A stretch of DNA of 50,063 nt, taken from positions 1 to 50,063 of the forward strand of contig CALGOH010000035.1 in NCBI GenBank assembly GCA_937957985.1, written 5' to 3'. Positions 41,837 to 50,063 of this stretch are shown here, piece by piece. The notes under the pieces were generated by a model. The model had not been told where the DNA came from and searched no databases. It saw nothing but the letters and a program-made list of their open reading frames with translations. The stretch's first letter is position 1; the number at the start of each line of letters is the position of its first letter. The stretch is from an uncultured Verrucomicrobiae bacterium (GTDB taxonomy: Bacteria; Verrucomicrobiota; Verrucomicrobiia; Verrucomicrobiales; Akkermansiaceae). The position numbers were made by a program, and so were the translations under genes.

Positions 41837-43768
41837 ATGAGCGACCTGACAGCCCTACTCGATCAAGCCAAGTCCGCCGGTCATCTGCTGGAGAGTTCCC
41901 GCAGGAACATCGACCTGCTGTTGGCCGGGGCGGCGGGGCCGCTGGCCGGGACGGCGGTGCGCCAGCTCGCCGAGGCCGGGGAGTGGCAGGAGCTGAACGA
42001 CCGGTTTTTCAAGACGCTGGCCTTCGGCACCGGCGGGCTGCGTGGCCGGACGATCGGGCGGGTGGTGACGGAGGTGGAGCAGGGTGAGGGTGGTCCGAAC
42101 GAGCGTCCCGAGCATCCCTGTGTGGGGACGGCGACGATGAATTTCTTCAACGTCTCGCGAGCCGTGCGGGGGATGATTTCCTACACGAAGTCTGCCGTGG
42201 GCGGCGGACGGAAGCCGAAGCTGGTGTTCGCCCACGACACCCGGCATTTCTCGCGCGACTTCGCCGAGTTCTGCGCGCGGGTGGCCTCCGAGCTTGGCTG
42301 TGACGCCTACCTTTTCGAGGACGCGCGGTCGACGCCGCAGTTGTCCTTCGCGATCCGCGAACTGCGGGCGGATGCCGGCGTGGTGCTGACGGCCAGCCAC
42401 AACCCGCCGCACGACAATGGCTTCAAGGCGTATTTCAACGACGGCGCGCAGATCGTCGAGCCGCATGCTTCGGGGATCGTCGACGCGGTGAACGCGATCG
42501 AGAGCGAGATCTACGAGCCGCTCCCGGGGGGCCGGCGTGGCAGCGTGACGGTGCTCGGCGAGGAGATGGACCGTCGTTACATGGACAAGCTCAAGTCGCT
42601 GCTGATGCAGCCGGCGTTGCTCGAGGGAAAGTCGGCGAAAGTGGTCTTCACCAACATTCATGGTACCGGCGGTCAGATCACGGTGCCGATGCTCGAGGAG
42701 CTCGGTTTCGAAGTGCTGACCGTGCCCGAGCAGGACGTGCGTGACGGCCGCTTTCCGACGGTGAAATCCCCGAACCCCGAAAACGCCGCGGCGCTCGAAA
42801 TGGGCGTGGAACTGGCAGAGAAGGACAGTGCGGAGATCGTGATCGGCACCGATCCCGACAGCGACCGGATGGGGGTGGTCGCGCGGGACGGCAAGGGCGA
42901 GATGCGGCTGCTCACCGGCAACCAGATCGGTTCGCTGATGTGCTGGTATCGCGCGAAGACGGCCTTCGACATTGGCTGGCTCAACGACACGACCCGGGCG
43001 CGGGCGGTGATCGTGAAGACCTTCGTCACGACCGAGCTACAGAGCGCGATCGCGGCGAAGTTCGGACTCGGCGTCGTGAACACGCTCACGGGATTCAAGT
43101 ACATCGCCTCGAAGCTCGGGAAGTACGAGCAGGCGATACCGGCCGACAAGAAGGGCGGCGACTACCGCGACCTCGACGAGGAGACGACGCGCAAGCTGAG
43201 GTTGGAGTATTCGAGGTTCTTCCTTTTCGGCGGCGAGGAGAGTTACGGGTATCTCGGCTGCGACTTCGTGCGCGACAAGGATGCGAATGGCGCGGCGGTG
43301 ATGTTCGCCGAGGTGGCGGCCTACGCGAAGTCCGAGGGGACGACGCTGCCGGACTTGCTGGACCGGATCTACCGGGAGTTCGGCTACCACGAGGAAAGGG
43401 GCCAGGCGATGGTGATGGAGGGGGCGGACGGCGCGGCGAAGATCCAAGCGCTGGCGACTTCGTATTCGGAGAATCCCCCGGCCGAGCTCGACGGTGCGGC
43501 GGTCGAGCGGGTGCGGGACTTCGCGAACCAGGACCTTTTCGACGAGGAGGGCGACGAACTTCCGAAGGAGAAGATGATCTTCGTTGACCTGGCCGACGGG
43601 CGTTCGTTCGCCGTGCGTCCGTCGGGGACGGAGCCGAAGATCAAGTTCTACCTGTTCGGCAAGGATGCTCCGTCGGACGATCTTGCGGCTTCCAAGGCAA
43701 AGGTTTCAGGAGGACTCGACGCGCTGTGGAGCGCGATCGAGGCGGATGCCCAAACGCGGATGGGATGA
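41837..43768 (+). CDS. Alpha-phosphohexomutase (phosphoglucomutase/phosphomannomutase)
   Basis: A 643-residue protein from ATG 41837, in the size range of PgcA-type mutases (about 580). The active-site phosphoserine is S187 in TASHNPPHDNGFKAYF. Magnesium-binding loop: GTDPDSDRMGV. Substrate loop: GGEESYGYL. Phosphate-binding RPSGTEPKIKFY is near the C-terminus. It interconverts hexose-1- and hexose-6-phosphates. An in-frame ATG at 41804 would add 11 residues of low plausibility. Confidence 0.95.
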   Translation: MSDLTALLDQAKSAGHLLESSRRNIDLLLAGAAGPLAGTAVRQLAEAGEWQELNDRFFKTLAFGTGGLRGRTIGRVVTEVEQGEGGPNERPEHPCVGTATMNFFNVSRAVRGMISYTKSAVGGGRKPKLVFAHDTRHFSRDFAEFCARVASELGCDAYLFEDARSTPQLSFAIRELRADAGVVLTASHNPPHDNGFKAYFNDGAQIVEPHASGIVDAVNAIESEIYEPLPGGRRGSVTVLGEEMDRRYMDKLKSLLMQPALLEGKSAKVVFTNIHGTGGQITVPMLEELGFEVLTVPEQDVRDGRFPTVKSPNPENAAALEMGVELAEKDSAEIVIGTDPDSDRMGVVARDGKGEMRLLTGNQIGSLMCWYRAKTAFDIGWLNDTTRARAVIVKTFVTTELQSAIAAKFGLGVVNTLTGFKYIASKLGKYEQAIPADKKGGDYRDLDEETTRKLRLEYSRFFLFGGEESYGYLGCDFVRDKDANGAAVMFAEVAAYAKSEGTTLPDLLDRIYREFGYHEERGQAMVMEGADGAAKIQALATSYSENPPAELDGAAVERVRDFANQDLFDEEGDELPKEKMIFVDLADGRSFAVRPSGTEPKIKFYLFGKDAPSDDLAASKAKVSGGLDALWSAIEADAQTRMG

Positions 43769-43775
43769 GCCGGAG

Positions 43776-43919
43776 TTTGGAGTGCGGTGGCTTGCCACCG
43801 CTTTGGATGGCGGGCTTGCGAGTCGGACTGAAGGCTTGCGGTCTTGATGTGTCGCGACGGATTGGATTCCCTGATCGCCCCGGTCGCTCGAAAGCGGTGG
43901 CAAGCCACCGCACTCCAAA
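43776..43919. repeat. REPIN-like element, 144 bp, between the mutase and lnt genes
   Basis: Two 29-bp arms (43776-43804 and 43891-43919) are exact reverse complements. Each contains GCGGTGGC-TT-GCCACCGC. Only one base pair of the palindrome differs from the arm at 24742-24770, and it is compensated on both sides. The interior (86 bases) is unrelated to the interior of that element. It ends three bases before the lnt start codon. Confidence 0.92.
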
Positions 43920-43922
43920 GGG

Positions 43923-45707
43923 ATGAAGGCGACGGTTTCCAGGTGGGCGGCGGTGTCGGCGTCGGGAGCAGGCATGGCGCTGCTGTTCCCGCCCTTCGAT
44001 CTTGGGGGGCTGGTGTGGCTGGTCGTGATTCCGTTGCTGGCGGTCATGTGGACCGTGCGCGGAAGGCGCGCGGGCTGGAAGGGCTTCGGTTTCGGCTGGC
44101 TGGCGGGTGCCGCGTGCTTCCTGATCAGCCTGTCGTGGCTCACCGAGGTGTCATGGGTCGGCTGGCTGGTGGTGTCGCTCTACCTGGCGCTCTATCCGGC
44201 GCTGTGGGGGATGTTCGCGGCGACCTGGGGGAATCCGTGGCGCGAGAGCGTCGGTACGGAGGAAGGGCGCATCGAGCGGAGGATCCGTGAGAAGACGAAC
44301 GAGGCTCCGGGGCGATTGCGCGAGTCGCTGCGCTCGATGGGTTTCGCCTTCGCGGTCGCGGGCTTCTGGTGCGGCTGCGAATGGCTGCGGGGGTGGGTCT
44401 TCACCGGCTTCGGCTGGAACACGCTCGGCGTGGCGTTTCACCGGACGCCGGTCATGGCGCAGTCGGCCGACCTGCTCGGGATCTGCGGCCTGTCGTTCGT
44501 GCCGGTGTTCCTGCAGGCGGTCGTGCTGCAGGTGGGTGTTCGCCGTTTCCGTCAGGCGCGGGGCGGGCGAAAGGGTCTGCGTGTCGATTTCGGCGTGGCG
44601 GCGGTGCTGGTGGCGCTGGCCTTCTGCTACGGCGTGTGGCGGATTCACGACCTCGGAGGTCGGGACGGCGCGCGGCTCAAAGTACTACTGGTGCAGTTGA
44701 ACATTCCGCAGGAAGCGGCGCGGCGGCTGTGGGAACCGGAGGCGATCCATTTCGCCTACGAGGAGGAAACGCTCGAGGCGCTGCGGGCGATCGAGGCGCG
44801 GGATGCGGCCCGGATCGACGAGAAGCTGGTCGAGGGCGGGCGGATCGAGCTTTCGCCGCCCGATTGGATCATGTGGCCGGAGTCGGCGCTGGTCGGACGG
44901 GTGCTGCGGACGGATGACGGCGGGTGGGGCACGTGGGAGCAGAATTTCGAAACCATGGACCGGATCCGGGCGGACGGCGAGTTCACGCTGGTGATGGGTC
45001 TCAACGAGGTCGAGGGCGAGCGCTTCGACGATGCGCTGGTCGAGAAGGAGGACGGACGGATCTGGAACTCGCTGGTGATGTTCGATCCCGATGGTGAGCT
45101 GCTGACCTACCGCAAGGCGCACCTGGTGATCTTCGGCGAATACATTCCGCTGGCGGACGAGTTGCCGATCCTGCGGAAGATCTACGAGCAGCAGTCCGGG
45201 GCGCAGTATGGCGGGGCGTTCTCGAAAGGGGACCGCTTCGAGCCGCTGGAGACGGAGATCGACGGACGGGAGGTCGGTCTGATTCCCTCGGTGTGCTTCG
45301 AGGACACCGTGCCGCGGCTGATGCGGAAGTTCGTGCGCGGCGGACCGCAGTTGATGGTGAACGTGACCAACGACGGCTGGTTCAAGGACAGTGCGGCGGC
45401 GGCGCAGCATTTCGCCAACGCGCGGTTCCGTTCGATCGAGCTGCGGCGGCCGATGGTGCGCTGCGCGAACACCGGCGTGAGCGCGGCGGTGAATGCGATC
45501 GGCTCGACGGCTCATCCGGACACGGGCGAGCCGCAGGAGCTGCGCGACGGGCAGGGCAACCACATCACGCGCGGCTGGCTGCTGGCGGAGGTGGCGATTC
45601 CGGACCGACCGGGAGTTTCGCTGTATGCCGTGATCCGCGACTGGGGGGTGATCGGGCTGGGGCTGTTAGGTTGGGGAGTCGGATGGAAGCTGGGGAGGCG
45701 GCGGTGA
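43923..45707 (+). CDS. lnt: Apolipoprotein N-acyltransferase
   Basis: A 594-residue inner-membrane enzyme that adds the third acyl chain to lipoproteins. About six to eight N-terminal membrane segments (residues 1-250) are followed by the periplasmic nitrilase-like domain with the catalytic triad: E320 (MWPESAL), K398 (YRKAHLVIFGEYIPL) and C458 (SVCFEDTVPR). A C-terminal helix (VIGLGLLGWGVGWKLG) ends the protein. It begins three bases after a REPIN-like element, and overlaps the next gene by four bases. It fits with the lipoproteins encoded in this window. Confidence 0.96.
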   Translation: MKATVSRWAAVSASGAGMALLFPPFDLGGLVWLVVIPLLAVMWTVRGRRAGWKGFGFGWLAGAACFLISLSWLTEVSWVGWLVVSLYLALYPALWGMFAATWGNPWRESVGTEEGRIERRIREKTNEAPGRLRESLRSMGFAFAVAGFWCGCEWLRGWVFTGFGWNTLGVAFHRTPVMAQSADLLGICGLSFVPVFLQAVVLQVGVRRFRQARGGRKGLRVDFGVAAVLVALAFCYGVWRIHDLGGRDGARLKVLLVQLNIPQEAARRLWEPEAIHFAYEEETLEALRAIEARDAARIDEKLVEGGRIELSPPDWIMWPESALVGRVLRTDDGGWGTWEQNFETMDRIRADGEFTLVMGLNEVEGERFDDALVEKEDGRIWNSLVMFDPDGELLTYRKAHLVIFGEYIPLADELPILRKIYEQQSGAQYGGAFSKGDRFEPLETEIDGREVGLIPSVCFEDTVPRLMRKFVRGGPQLMVNVTNDGWFKDSAAAAQHFANARFRSIELRRPMVRCANTGVSAAVNAIGSTAHPDTGEPQELRDGQGNHITRGWLLAEVAIPDRPGVSLYAVIRDWGVIGLGLLGWGVGWKLGRRR

Positions 45708-46198
45708 AGTGGCGCTGGACGGACCGGGTGGCGCTGGGGTGCTTCGTCGGCTCTTTGTTGGCCTTTGTTGCGTTCAACTTTCTGGTCTTTGAAGCTCATC
45801 GCTGGACCGGGGAATGGCTGGAGGTCCGCGGTTGGGTTGTTTGGAAACATTGGTGGAAGGGAGTGATGAATATCGATCGGCTCGAGTGGTTCGGGATGGA
45901 GGCCCTCGTCTGGGCGGGAATCCATCTCGCGGTCCTCCTCGTGTTTGCATCACCATTCATGGTCAAGGCCCTCGCCTCGAATCGGCTGGTTTGGTGGCTC
46001 GCCTGCGTGAGTTCCGCGCTGACCATGATCGCGATCGGGGGAGGCTTGCTCTTCTTTGAAATGTCCGGCTGGGGGGAGCCCTTCGAAGGCATTGGCCCGG
46101 GCTGGTGGGCGCTTCTCATGACGCCACCGGTGCATTTTTGTGGAGTGCTGTTCGTTCGGAGGCGGGAGAAGGGGAGTGGCGCTTTCCAAGCGCCATGA
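45704..46198 (+). CDS. Small membrane protein with repeat-encoded C-terminus
   Basis: A 164-residue protein from GTG 45704, overlapping the lnt stop by four bases. It has four predicted membrane segments (VALGCFVGSLLAFVAFNFLVF, VWAGIHLAVLLVFASPFMV, SSALTMIAIGGGLLFF and WWALLMTPPVHFCGVLFV). I do not recognise a family. The last eight residues and the stop (GSGAFQAP) are encoded by the left arm of a REPIN-like element that starts at 46173, which indicates the original C-terminus was altered or extended by the repeat. Confidence 0.75.
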   Translation: MKWRWTDRVALGCFVGSLLAFVAFNFLVFEAHRWTGEWLEVRGWVVWKHWWKGVMNIDRLEWFGMEALVWAGIHLAVLLVFASPFMVKALASNRLVWWLACVSSALTMIAIGGGLLFFEMSGWGEPFEGIGPGWWALLMTPPVHFCGVLFVRRREKGSGAFQAP

Positions 46199-46334
46199 CG
46201 GGGAGTGGCGACGTCCACGTCGCGGGAAAGGGACGGCCATTAGTGGGATGGGCGAACGCCACACTGGCAGCACGCCCTTGCGAGTCGGCTGGAAGCCGAC
46301 CAGCCCCGTCATGGCGCTTGGAAAGCGCCACTCC
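46173..46334. repeat. Composite REPIN-like element, 162 bp
   Basis: Two 31-bp outer arms (46173-46203 and 46304-46334) are exact reverse complements with the palindrome GGCGCTT-TCC-AAGCGCC. Two further palindromes lie inside: GCGACGT-CC-ACGTCGC (46208-46223) and GTCGGCT-GGA-AGCCGAC (46284-46300). It begins inside the preceding gene, supplies that gene's stop codon, and ends 18 bases before the next start. Confidence 0.9.
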
Positions 46335-46352
46335 GCTTGCTAGTCACACGCC

Positions 46353-47441
46353 GTGGCCGCGCAGGGTGATGTCAGAGCCGTTCTTCAGTATGTTCCGCAG
46401 TTCCGCGGGAAGGTGTTCGTCGTGCTCATCGAGGCCGGGCTTCTGCCGGAGCCGGCGGTCGCGGAAACACTGCTCGACCTCGCCGCGCTCGAGTCGGTGG
46501 GCGTGAAGCTGGTGCTTGGCGTGCTGGGGGGCGACCTCGGGGATCTCTACGACTGGACGCTGGAGTGCGAGATCAAGGCCGCGCGGCTGTCGAAACCGCT
46601 CGGCGACCCGGCTTCGCTGGAGGAGGCCCGGGCGATCCTGGGGCGGGGGCAGACGGTCGTGGCCGATGCGTCATCGAACGATCCGCTCGACCCGCAGGTG
46701 GTCGATTTCACGCTGGGGATCGGCGCGGTGAAGCTGATCGCGCTATTGGGCGAGGCGATCCTGGTCGATGGCGAGCCGGTGCCGGCGGTGGCGGCGTCGG
46801 AGACCGAGGCGTGGCTGGCGAAGTCGAGCGTGAGCAACGGCGAACTGCTCCGCGCGGCGGCCGAGGCGTGCCGACGCGGCGTGCCGCGGGTTCACGTGCT
46901 CGGCGGGCGGCGGCAGGGGGTGCTGGTGGACGAGCTTTTCTCGAACGAGGGGGTGGGGACGATGGTCCACGCGGACGCCTACCGCGAGATCCGGCCGCTG
47001 CGCGAGGAGGACATCCCGGAACTGCTCGGCATGATCGGGCGGGTGGTGCGGCGCACGAAGCTGGTGCCGCGCAATTACGAGGACATTCTCGACCGGATCG
47101 GCGATTACCGCGTGATGACGATCGACGGCAACGTGGTCGGGTGCGTGGCGCTGCACCGCTATCCGCCGGGCAATCTGGGCGAGGGCGCGTGTCTCTACGG
47201 GACGATGTCAGGCGGGCGGCGCGGCTACGGGGTCGATCTGGTCCGCCACGCCGAGTCGCTGGCCCGCGAGGAGGGTATCGATCGGGTCTTCGCCCTGACC
47301 AATCGTTCGGCCGATTTTTTCCGTGACCACCTTGGCTATGCCGAAGGAGGACTCGGGGACCTGCCGGAGAGCCGGCGCCTTCAGTTGGAGGCCAGCGGGC
47401 GGGACTCGCGGGTGTTCATCCAGAACCTCGGCGGATCATGA
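46353..47441 (+). CDS. N-acetylglutamate synthase-like protein (ArgA type)
   Basis: A 362-residue protein from GTG 46353. The C-terminal half is a GNAT acetyltransferase that closely resembles the E. coli ArgA C-domain as I recall it: REIRPLREEDIPELLGMIGR, VMTIDGNVVGCVALHRY, ARGYGVDLVRHAESLA-like segment, FALTNRSADFFRDHLGY, LPESRRLQ. The N-terminal half (FVVLIEAGLLPEPAVAETLLDLAALE, HVLGGRRQGVLVDELFSNEGVGT) matches the amino-acid-kinase fold but lacks several usual glycines. It should acetylate glutamate for arginine synthesis. Its stop overlaps the next gene. Confidence 0.87.
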   Translation: MAAQGDVRAVLQYVPQFRGKVFVVLIEAGLLPEPAVAETLLDLAALESVGVKLVLGVLGGDLGDLYDWTLECEIKAARLSKPLGDPASLEEARAILGRGQTVVADASSNDPLDPQVVDFTLGIGAVKLIALLGEAILVDGEPVPAVAASETEAWLAKSSVSNGELLRAAAEACRRGVPRVHVLGGRRQGVLVDELFSNEGVGTMVHADAYREIRPLREEDIPELLGMIGRVVRRTKLVPRNYEDILDRIGDYRVMTIDGNVVGCVALHRYPPGNLGEGACLYGTMSGGRRGYGVDLVRHAESLAREEGIDRVFALTNRSADFFRDHLGYAEGGLGDLPESRRLQLEASGRDSRVFIQNLGGS

Positions 47442-48265
47442 AGACCTGGTTGCTCGGTGGCGGCGACGAGTCCGGACTCCTCGGGGACCGGGCGTTGACG
47501 CACGGGCTGGGGGTTTTTGAAACGATGCTGGTGGTGAACGGACGGCTGATCCGATGGGACCTGCATTTCAGGCGGCTGGAATCCGGGTGCCATCGGCTCG
47601 GTATCGACGCGCCGGATGCAGGGGCGGTGGAAAGGGAGCTGGGTTCCGCGCTTGAAGGCATCGCGGCGCCGCGCGCCCGGGTGCGGGTGATGCAGACCGC
47701 CGGCGCGGGGGGGCTGAGGGAGCTTGCCGGACGAACGGGGCGCACCATTCTTTCCGTCGAGGCGCTCGGGGCGGTGCCGGATTCGATCGAGGTCGCCACG
47801 TCGCCGTGGCCGCGAAACGAAGGGTCGCCGGTCGCCGGCGTGAAGTGCAGCAGCTACGCGGAAAGCCTGATTGCGCTCGACCACGCCCGCCGGGCCGGCG
47901 TGGACGAGCTGATTTTTCCCAATACCCGAGGCATGCTCTGCGAGGCGGCGACGGCGAATGTTTTCGTCGTGACCGGCGGAAGCGTGGTGACGCCCCCGGT
48001 TTCGTCCGGCTGCCTGTCGGGGACGACCCGCGGGCGGATTCTCGAGTGGGCGGGCTCGCTCGGGATCTCGTCGGAGGAGCGCCCCGTCTCCATGGACGAG
48101 GCGAGGGAGGCGGACGAACTCTTCCTGACCTCCGCGACGCGCGGGGTGGTGTGGGTTTCGCGCTGGGACGACCGCGCCTATGCCGACCGGCGTGTGACGG
48201 CGCGGCTGCGGCAGGCCTTCGAGGATTCTCTGGGGTTGGACCTCCAGGGGCGGTCGGGAGGCTGA
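47438..48265 (+). CDS. Class IV PLP-dependent aminotransferase/lyase
   Basis: A 275-residue fold-type IV protein. LTHGLGVFETMLV is the conserved N-terminal segment, K136 in VAGVKCSSYAESLIA is the likely Schiff-base lysine, and CEAATANVFVV and SGCLSGTTRGRILEWA are C-terminal signatures. Family members include 4-amino-4-deoxychorismate lyase, branched-chain and D-amino-acid aminotransferases; lyase PabC is plausible, but I would not decide. The ATG start at 47438 overlaps the ArgA-like stop by four bases. Confidence 0.88.
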   Translation: MKTWLLGGGDESGLLGDRALTHGLGVFETMLVVNGRLIRWDLHFRRLESGCHRLGIDAPDAGAVERELGSALEGIAAPRARVRVMQTAGAGGLRELAGRTGRTILSVEALGAVPDSIEVATSPWPRNEGSPVAGVKCSSYAESLIALDHARRAGVDELIFPNTRGMLCEAATANVFVVTGGSVVTPPVSSGCLSGTTRGRILEWAGSLGISSEERPVSMDEAREADELFLTSATRGVVWVSRWDDRAYADRRVTARLRQAFEDSLGLDLQGRSGG

Positions 48266-48375
48266 TTCTTCCGATCTCCATGGGCCCGATCTCCATTTCG
48301 CGAGAAATTCGGGATTTTCCCGTGGATTCCCGGAAGGGGTCGTCGTTAGGCTTCCGAAGGAATCCAGAACACGTT

Positions 48376-49428
48376 ATGCCACGTCCAGTTACCCTATTCA
48401 CCGGTCAGTGGGCCGATTTGCCCGCTGAGGAACTGCTGCCGAAGGTCAAGGAAATGGGCTTCGACGGTGTCGAACTCGCCTGCTGGGGCGACCACTTCGA
48501 CGTCCAGGCCGCGCTCAACGACGCCGACTACATCCCGGCGCGCTGGGAGCTGCTGAAGAAAAACGACCTCGGCTGCTACTCGATTTCCTCGCACCTCGTC
48601 GGTCAGGCGATCTGCGATCCGATCGACGCTCGCCACAAGGCGATCCTGCCCGACCACGTGTGGGGCGACGGCGACCCCGAGGGTGTCCGCCAGCGCGCCG
48701 CGCAGGAAATGGCCGACACCGCCAAGGCACTTCGGAAATTCCTCGACGCCGGCAAGGACTACATGGCGGGCCGCGCGCCCGGGAGCGGCAAGGCGGTGGT
48801 CAACGGCTTCACCGGATCGTCGATCTGGCACGCGCTCTACGCCTTCCCGCCAACCAACCAGGAATACCTGCAGGCCGGCTACGACGACTTCGCCAAGCGC
48901 TTCGGTCCGATCATGGACGCCTTTGACGCCGAGGATGTCTACTTCGGTCTCGAGGTCCACCCGACCGAGATCGCCTTCGACATCGCCAGCGCGCAGCGCG
49001 CGGTGGAGGCGCTCGGCGGCCACAAGCGCTTCGGTTTCAACTACGATCCCAGCCACCTCGGCTACCAGGGCGTGGACTACGTGAAATTCATCCGAGAGTT
49101 CGGCGACAGGATCCACCACGCCCACATGAAGGACGCCTGGTGGGGTCACGGGAACGGCGACGTCGGCGTGTTCGGCGGCCACACCGATTTCGGCGACCAG
49201 CGCCGCTACTGGGATTTCCGCAGCGTCGGTCGCGGCGACATCAACTTTGAGGAAGTGATCGTCGCGCTCAACGACGTCGGCTATGCCGGTCCGCTTTCCA
49301 TCGAGTGGGAAGACGGTCGCATGGACCGCTTCCATGGCGCCACCGAAAGCTGCGCCTACACCAGGAGCATCGACTTTCCGGTCAACAAGGCGGCCTTCGA
49401 TGCGGCCTTCGACAAGTCCAACCAGTGA
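48376..49428 (+). CDS. Sugar phosphate isomerase/epimerase (AP-endonuclease-2-like TIM barrel)
   Basis: A 350-residue protein, beginning MPRPVTLFTGQWADLPAEEL. The TIM-barrel metal ligands are recognisable: Glu in GLEVHPTEIAF, Asp/His in NYDPSHLGYQG, His in HHAHMKDAWW, and Glu in LSIEWEDGRMD. Members isomerise or epimerise keto-sugars or inosose. No signal peptide, so cytoplasmic. The gap before it (48266-48375, 110 bases) contains a repeated CGATCTCCAT but no clear promoter. Confidence 0.9.
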   Translation: MPRPVTLFTGQWADLPAEELLPKVKEMGFDGVELACWGDHFDVQAALNDADYIPARWELLKKNDLGCYSISSHLVGQAICDPIDARHKAILPDHVWGDGDPEGVRQRAAQEMADTAKALRKFLDAGKDYMAGRAPGSGKAVVNGFTGSSIWHALYAFPPTNQEYLQAGYDDFAKRFGPIMDAFDAEDVYFGLEVHPTEIAFDIASAQRAVEALGGHKRFGFNYDPSHLGYQGVDYVKFIREFGDRIHHAHMKDAWWGHGNGDVGVFGGHTDFGDQRRYWDFRSVGRGDINFEEVIVALNDVGYAGPLSIEWEDGRMDRFHGATESCAYTRSIDFPVNKAAFDAAFDKSNQ

Positions 49429-49471
49429 GTTGGCAACGCTGAAATGCTGAGAAGCTGAAACTAGAGAAGAT

Positions 49472-50063
49472 ATGTCAAACGCACCATTGAGAGTTGGAAT
49501 GATCGGCGGGGGAGGCGGTGCCTTCATCGCGAACCCGCACCAGAAGGCGATCCACTTCGACGGCACCCGGCGCGTGACCTCCGTCGCGCTGCACCCGGAC
49601 CCGGAGATCGCGATGAACGAGGCCAACAACTGGCCCTACCCGGTGAAGGGCTACACGTCCTACGACGAGATGTTCGCCGACCAGGCGAACCTGCCGGACG
49701 ACGAGAAGCTCGACTACGTGCTGATCGTGACGCCGAACTTCGTCCACTTCGATCCCGCCATGAAGGCACTCGAGTTGGGCATCCCGGTGCTTTGCGAGAA
49801 GCCGCTGACGATCAATCTCGAACTGGCCGACCAGTTGGTGGCCAAGGCGAAGGAGAAGAACGTGCCGTTCGCGGTCGCGCACACCTACCTCGGCCACTGG
49901 ACGAGCTGGTTCATGCGCTTCATCGTGCAGAGCGGGCTGATCGGTGACGTGCGCTGGGTCGATTCCTACTACATCCAGGGCTGGCTCGCCGACAAGCTGG
50001 AGGACACCGGCCAGATGCAGGCCGAATGGCGCACCGACCCGAAGAAGGCGGGAGGCAGCGGCT
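49472..50063 (+). CDS. Gfo/Idh/MocA-family oxidoreductase (truncated by right edge)
   Basis: At least 197 residues, cut by the window. It has a Rossmann motif (RVGMIGGGGGAFIANPHQKA), the catalytic-Lys motif CEKPLTINLELAD, and the start of the sugar-binding C-domain. It begins 43 bases after the TIM-barrel isomerase on the same strand, so an isomerase/dehydrogenase pair for sugar or inositol breakdown is likely. Confidence 0.93.
   Translation, partial: MSNAPLRVGMIGGGGGAFIANPHQKAIHFDGTRRVTSVALHPDPEIAMNEANNWPYPVKGYTSYDEMFADQANLPDDEKLDYVLIVTPNFVHFDPAMKALELGIPVLCEKPLTINLELADQLVAKAKEKNVPFAVAHTYLGHWTSWFMRFIVQSGLIGDVRWVDSYYIQGWLADKLEDTGQMQAEWRTDPKKAGGSG

Overview
The window is GC-rich chromosomal DNA, very probably from the phylum Verrucomicrobiota. 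The pointers are a PEP-CTERM sorting tail, an ELWxxDGT repeat protein, a DUF6941 protein, paired Gfo/Idh dehydrogenases and TIM-barrel sugar isomerases, and many dispersed palindromic repeats of a kind common in that phylum. This placement is inference from gene content. I saw no rRNA, tRNA, CRISPR array, transposase or phage gene.

Layout. Positions 1-6885 (minus strand) form a signalling/surface locus: an ECF-type sigma factor, a membrane Ser/Thr kinase, and a very long secreted ELWxxDGT repeat protein. The last of these has an in-frame amber codon near its 3' end and looks like two secreted proteins fused in frame. The kinase and the repeat-protein genes share an identically spaced upstream motif. 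Positions 6921-7136 hold a MITE-like element. Positions 7216-13756 carry housekeeping genes: nadE, an exported sugar-isomerase-like protein, nagZ, a DUF3293 protein, an aldo/keto reductase and an M48 protease. Positions 13840-17796 carry a lipoprotein, a PBP2-type transpeptidase, a DUF6941 protein and an SDR. On the minus strand a surA-like/pdxA/MBL operon (17771-20465) is joined by 4-bp overlaps, followed by an Ala/Glu-rich lipoprotein.

Positions 21081-22989 hold a Cys-rich zinc-ribbon miniprotein, a glycosyltransferase with an extra C-terminal Rossmann-like segment, and a PAS-AraC regulator. The regulator is divergent from a tightly packed eight-gene operon (23062-31280): SDR, SIS-domain protein, FAD oxidoreductase, MetE-C-like zinc methyltransferase, UlaG-like lactonase, phosphotriesterase-like lactonase and two Gfo/Idh dehydrogenases. 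This is the best candidate for an undescribed pathway, probably catabolism of an unusual sugar, sugar lactone or methylated sugar.

The right part holds a small membrane protein, a four-domain fasciclin protein, a lipoprotein, a SpoU methyltransferase and a nucleotidyltransferase. Next comes a 2-oxoacid dehydrogenase operon (E1 alpha, E1 beta, E2) with yjbQ overlapping its end. It is followed by a CBS protein, an rRNA methyltransferase, a phosphohexomutase, lnt, an ArgA-like synthase with a class IV aminotransferase, and at the edge a TIM-barrel isomerase and a truncated Gfo/Idh gene.

A second theme is dispersed palindromic DNA. At least five REPIN-like elements (two inverted arms, each itself a palindrome, arms perfectly matched over 21-31 bp) and a 50-bp double-palindrome repeat lie in or at the edges of genes. 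They appear to contribute protein sequence to nadE, to the FAD oxidoreductase and to a small membrane protein.
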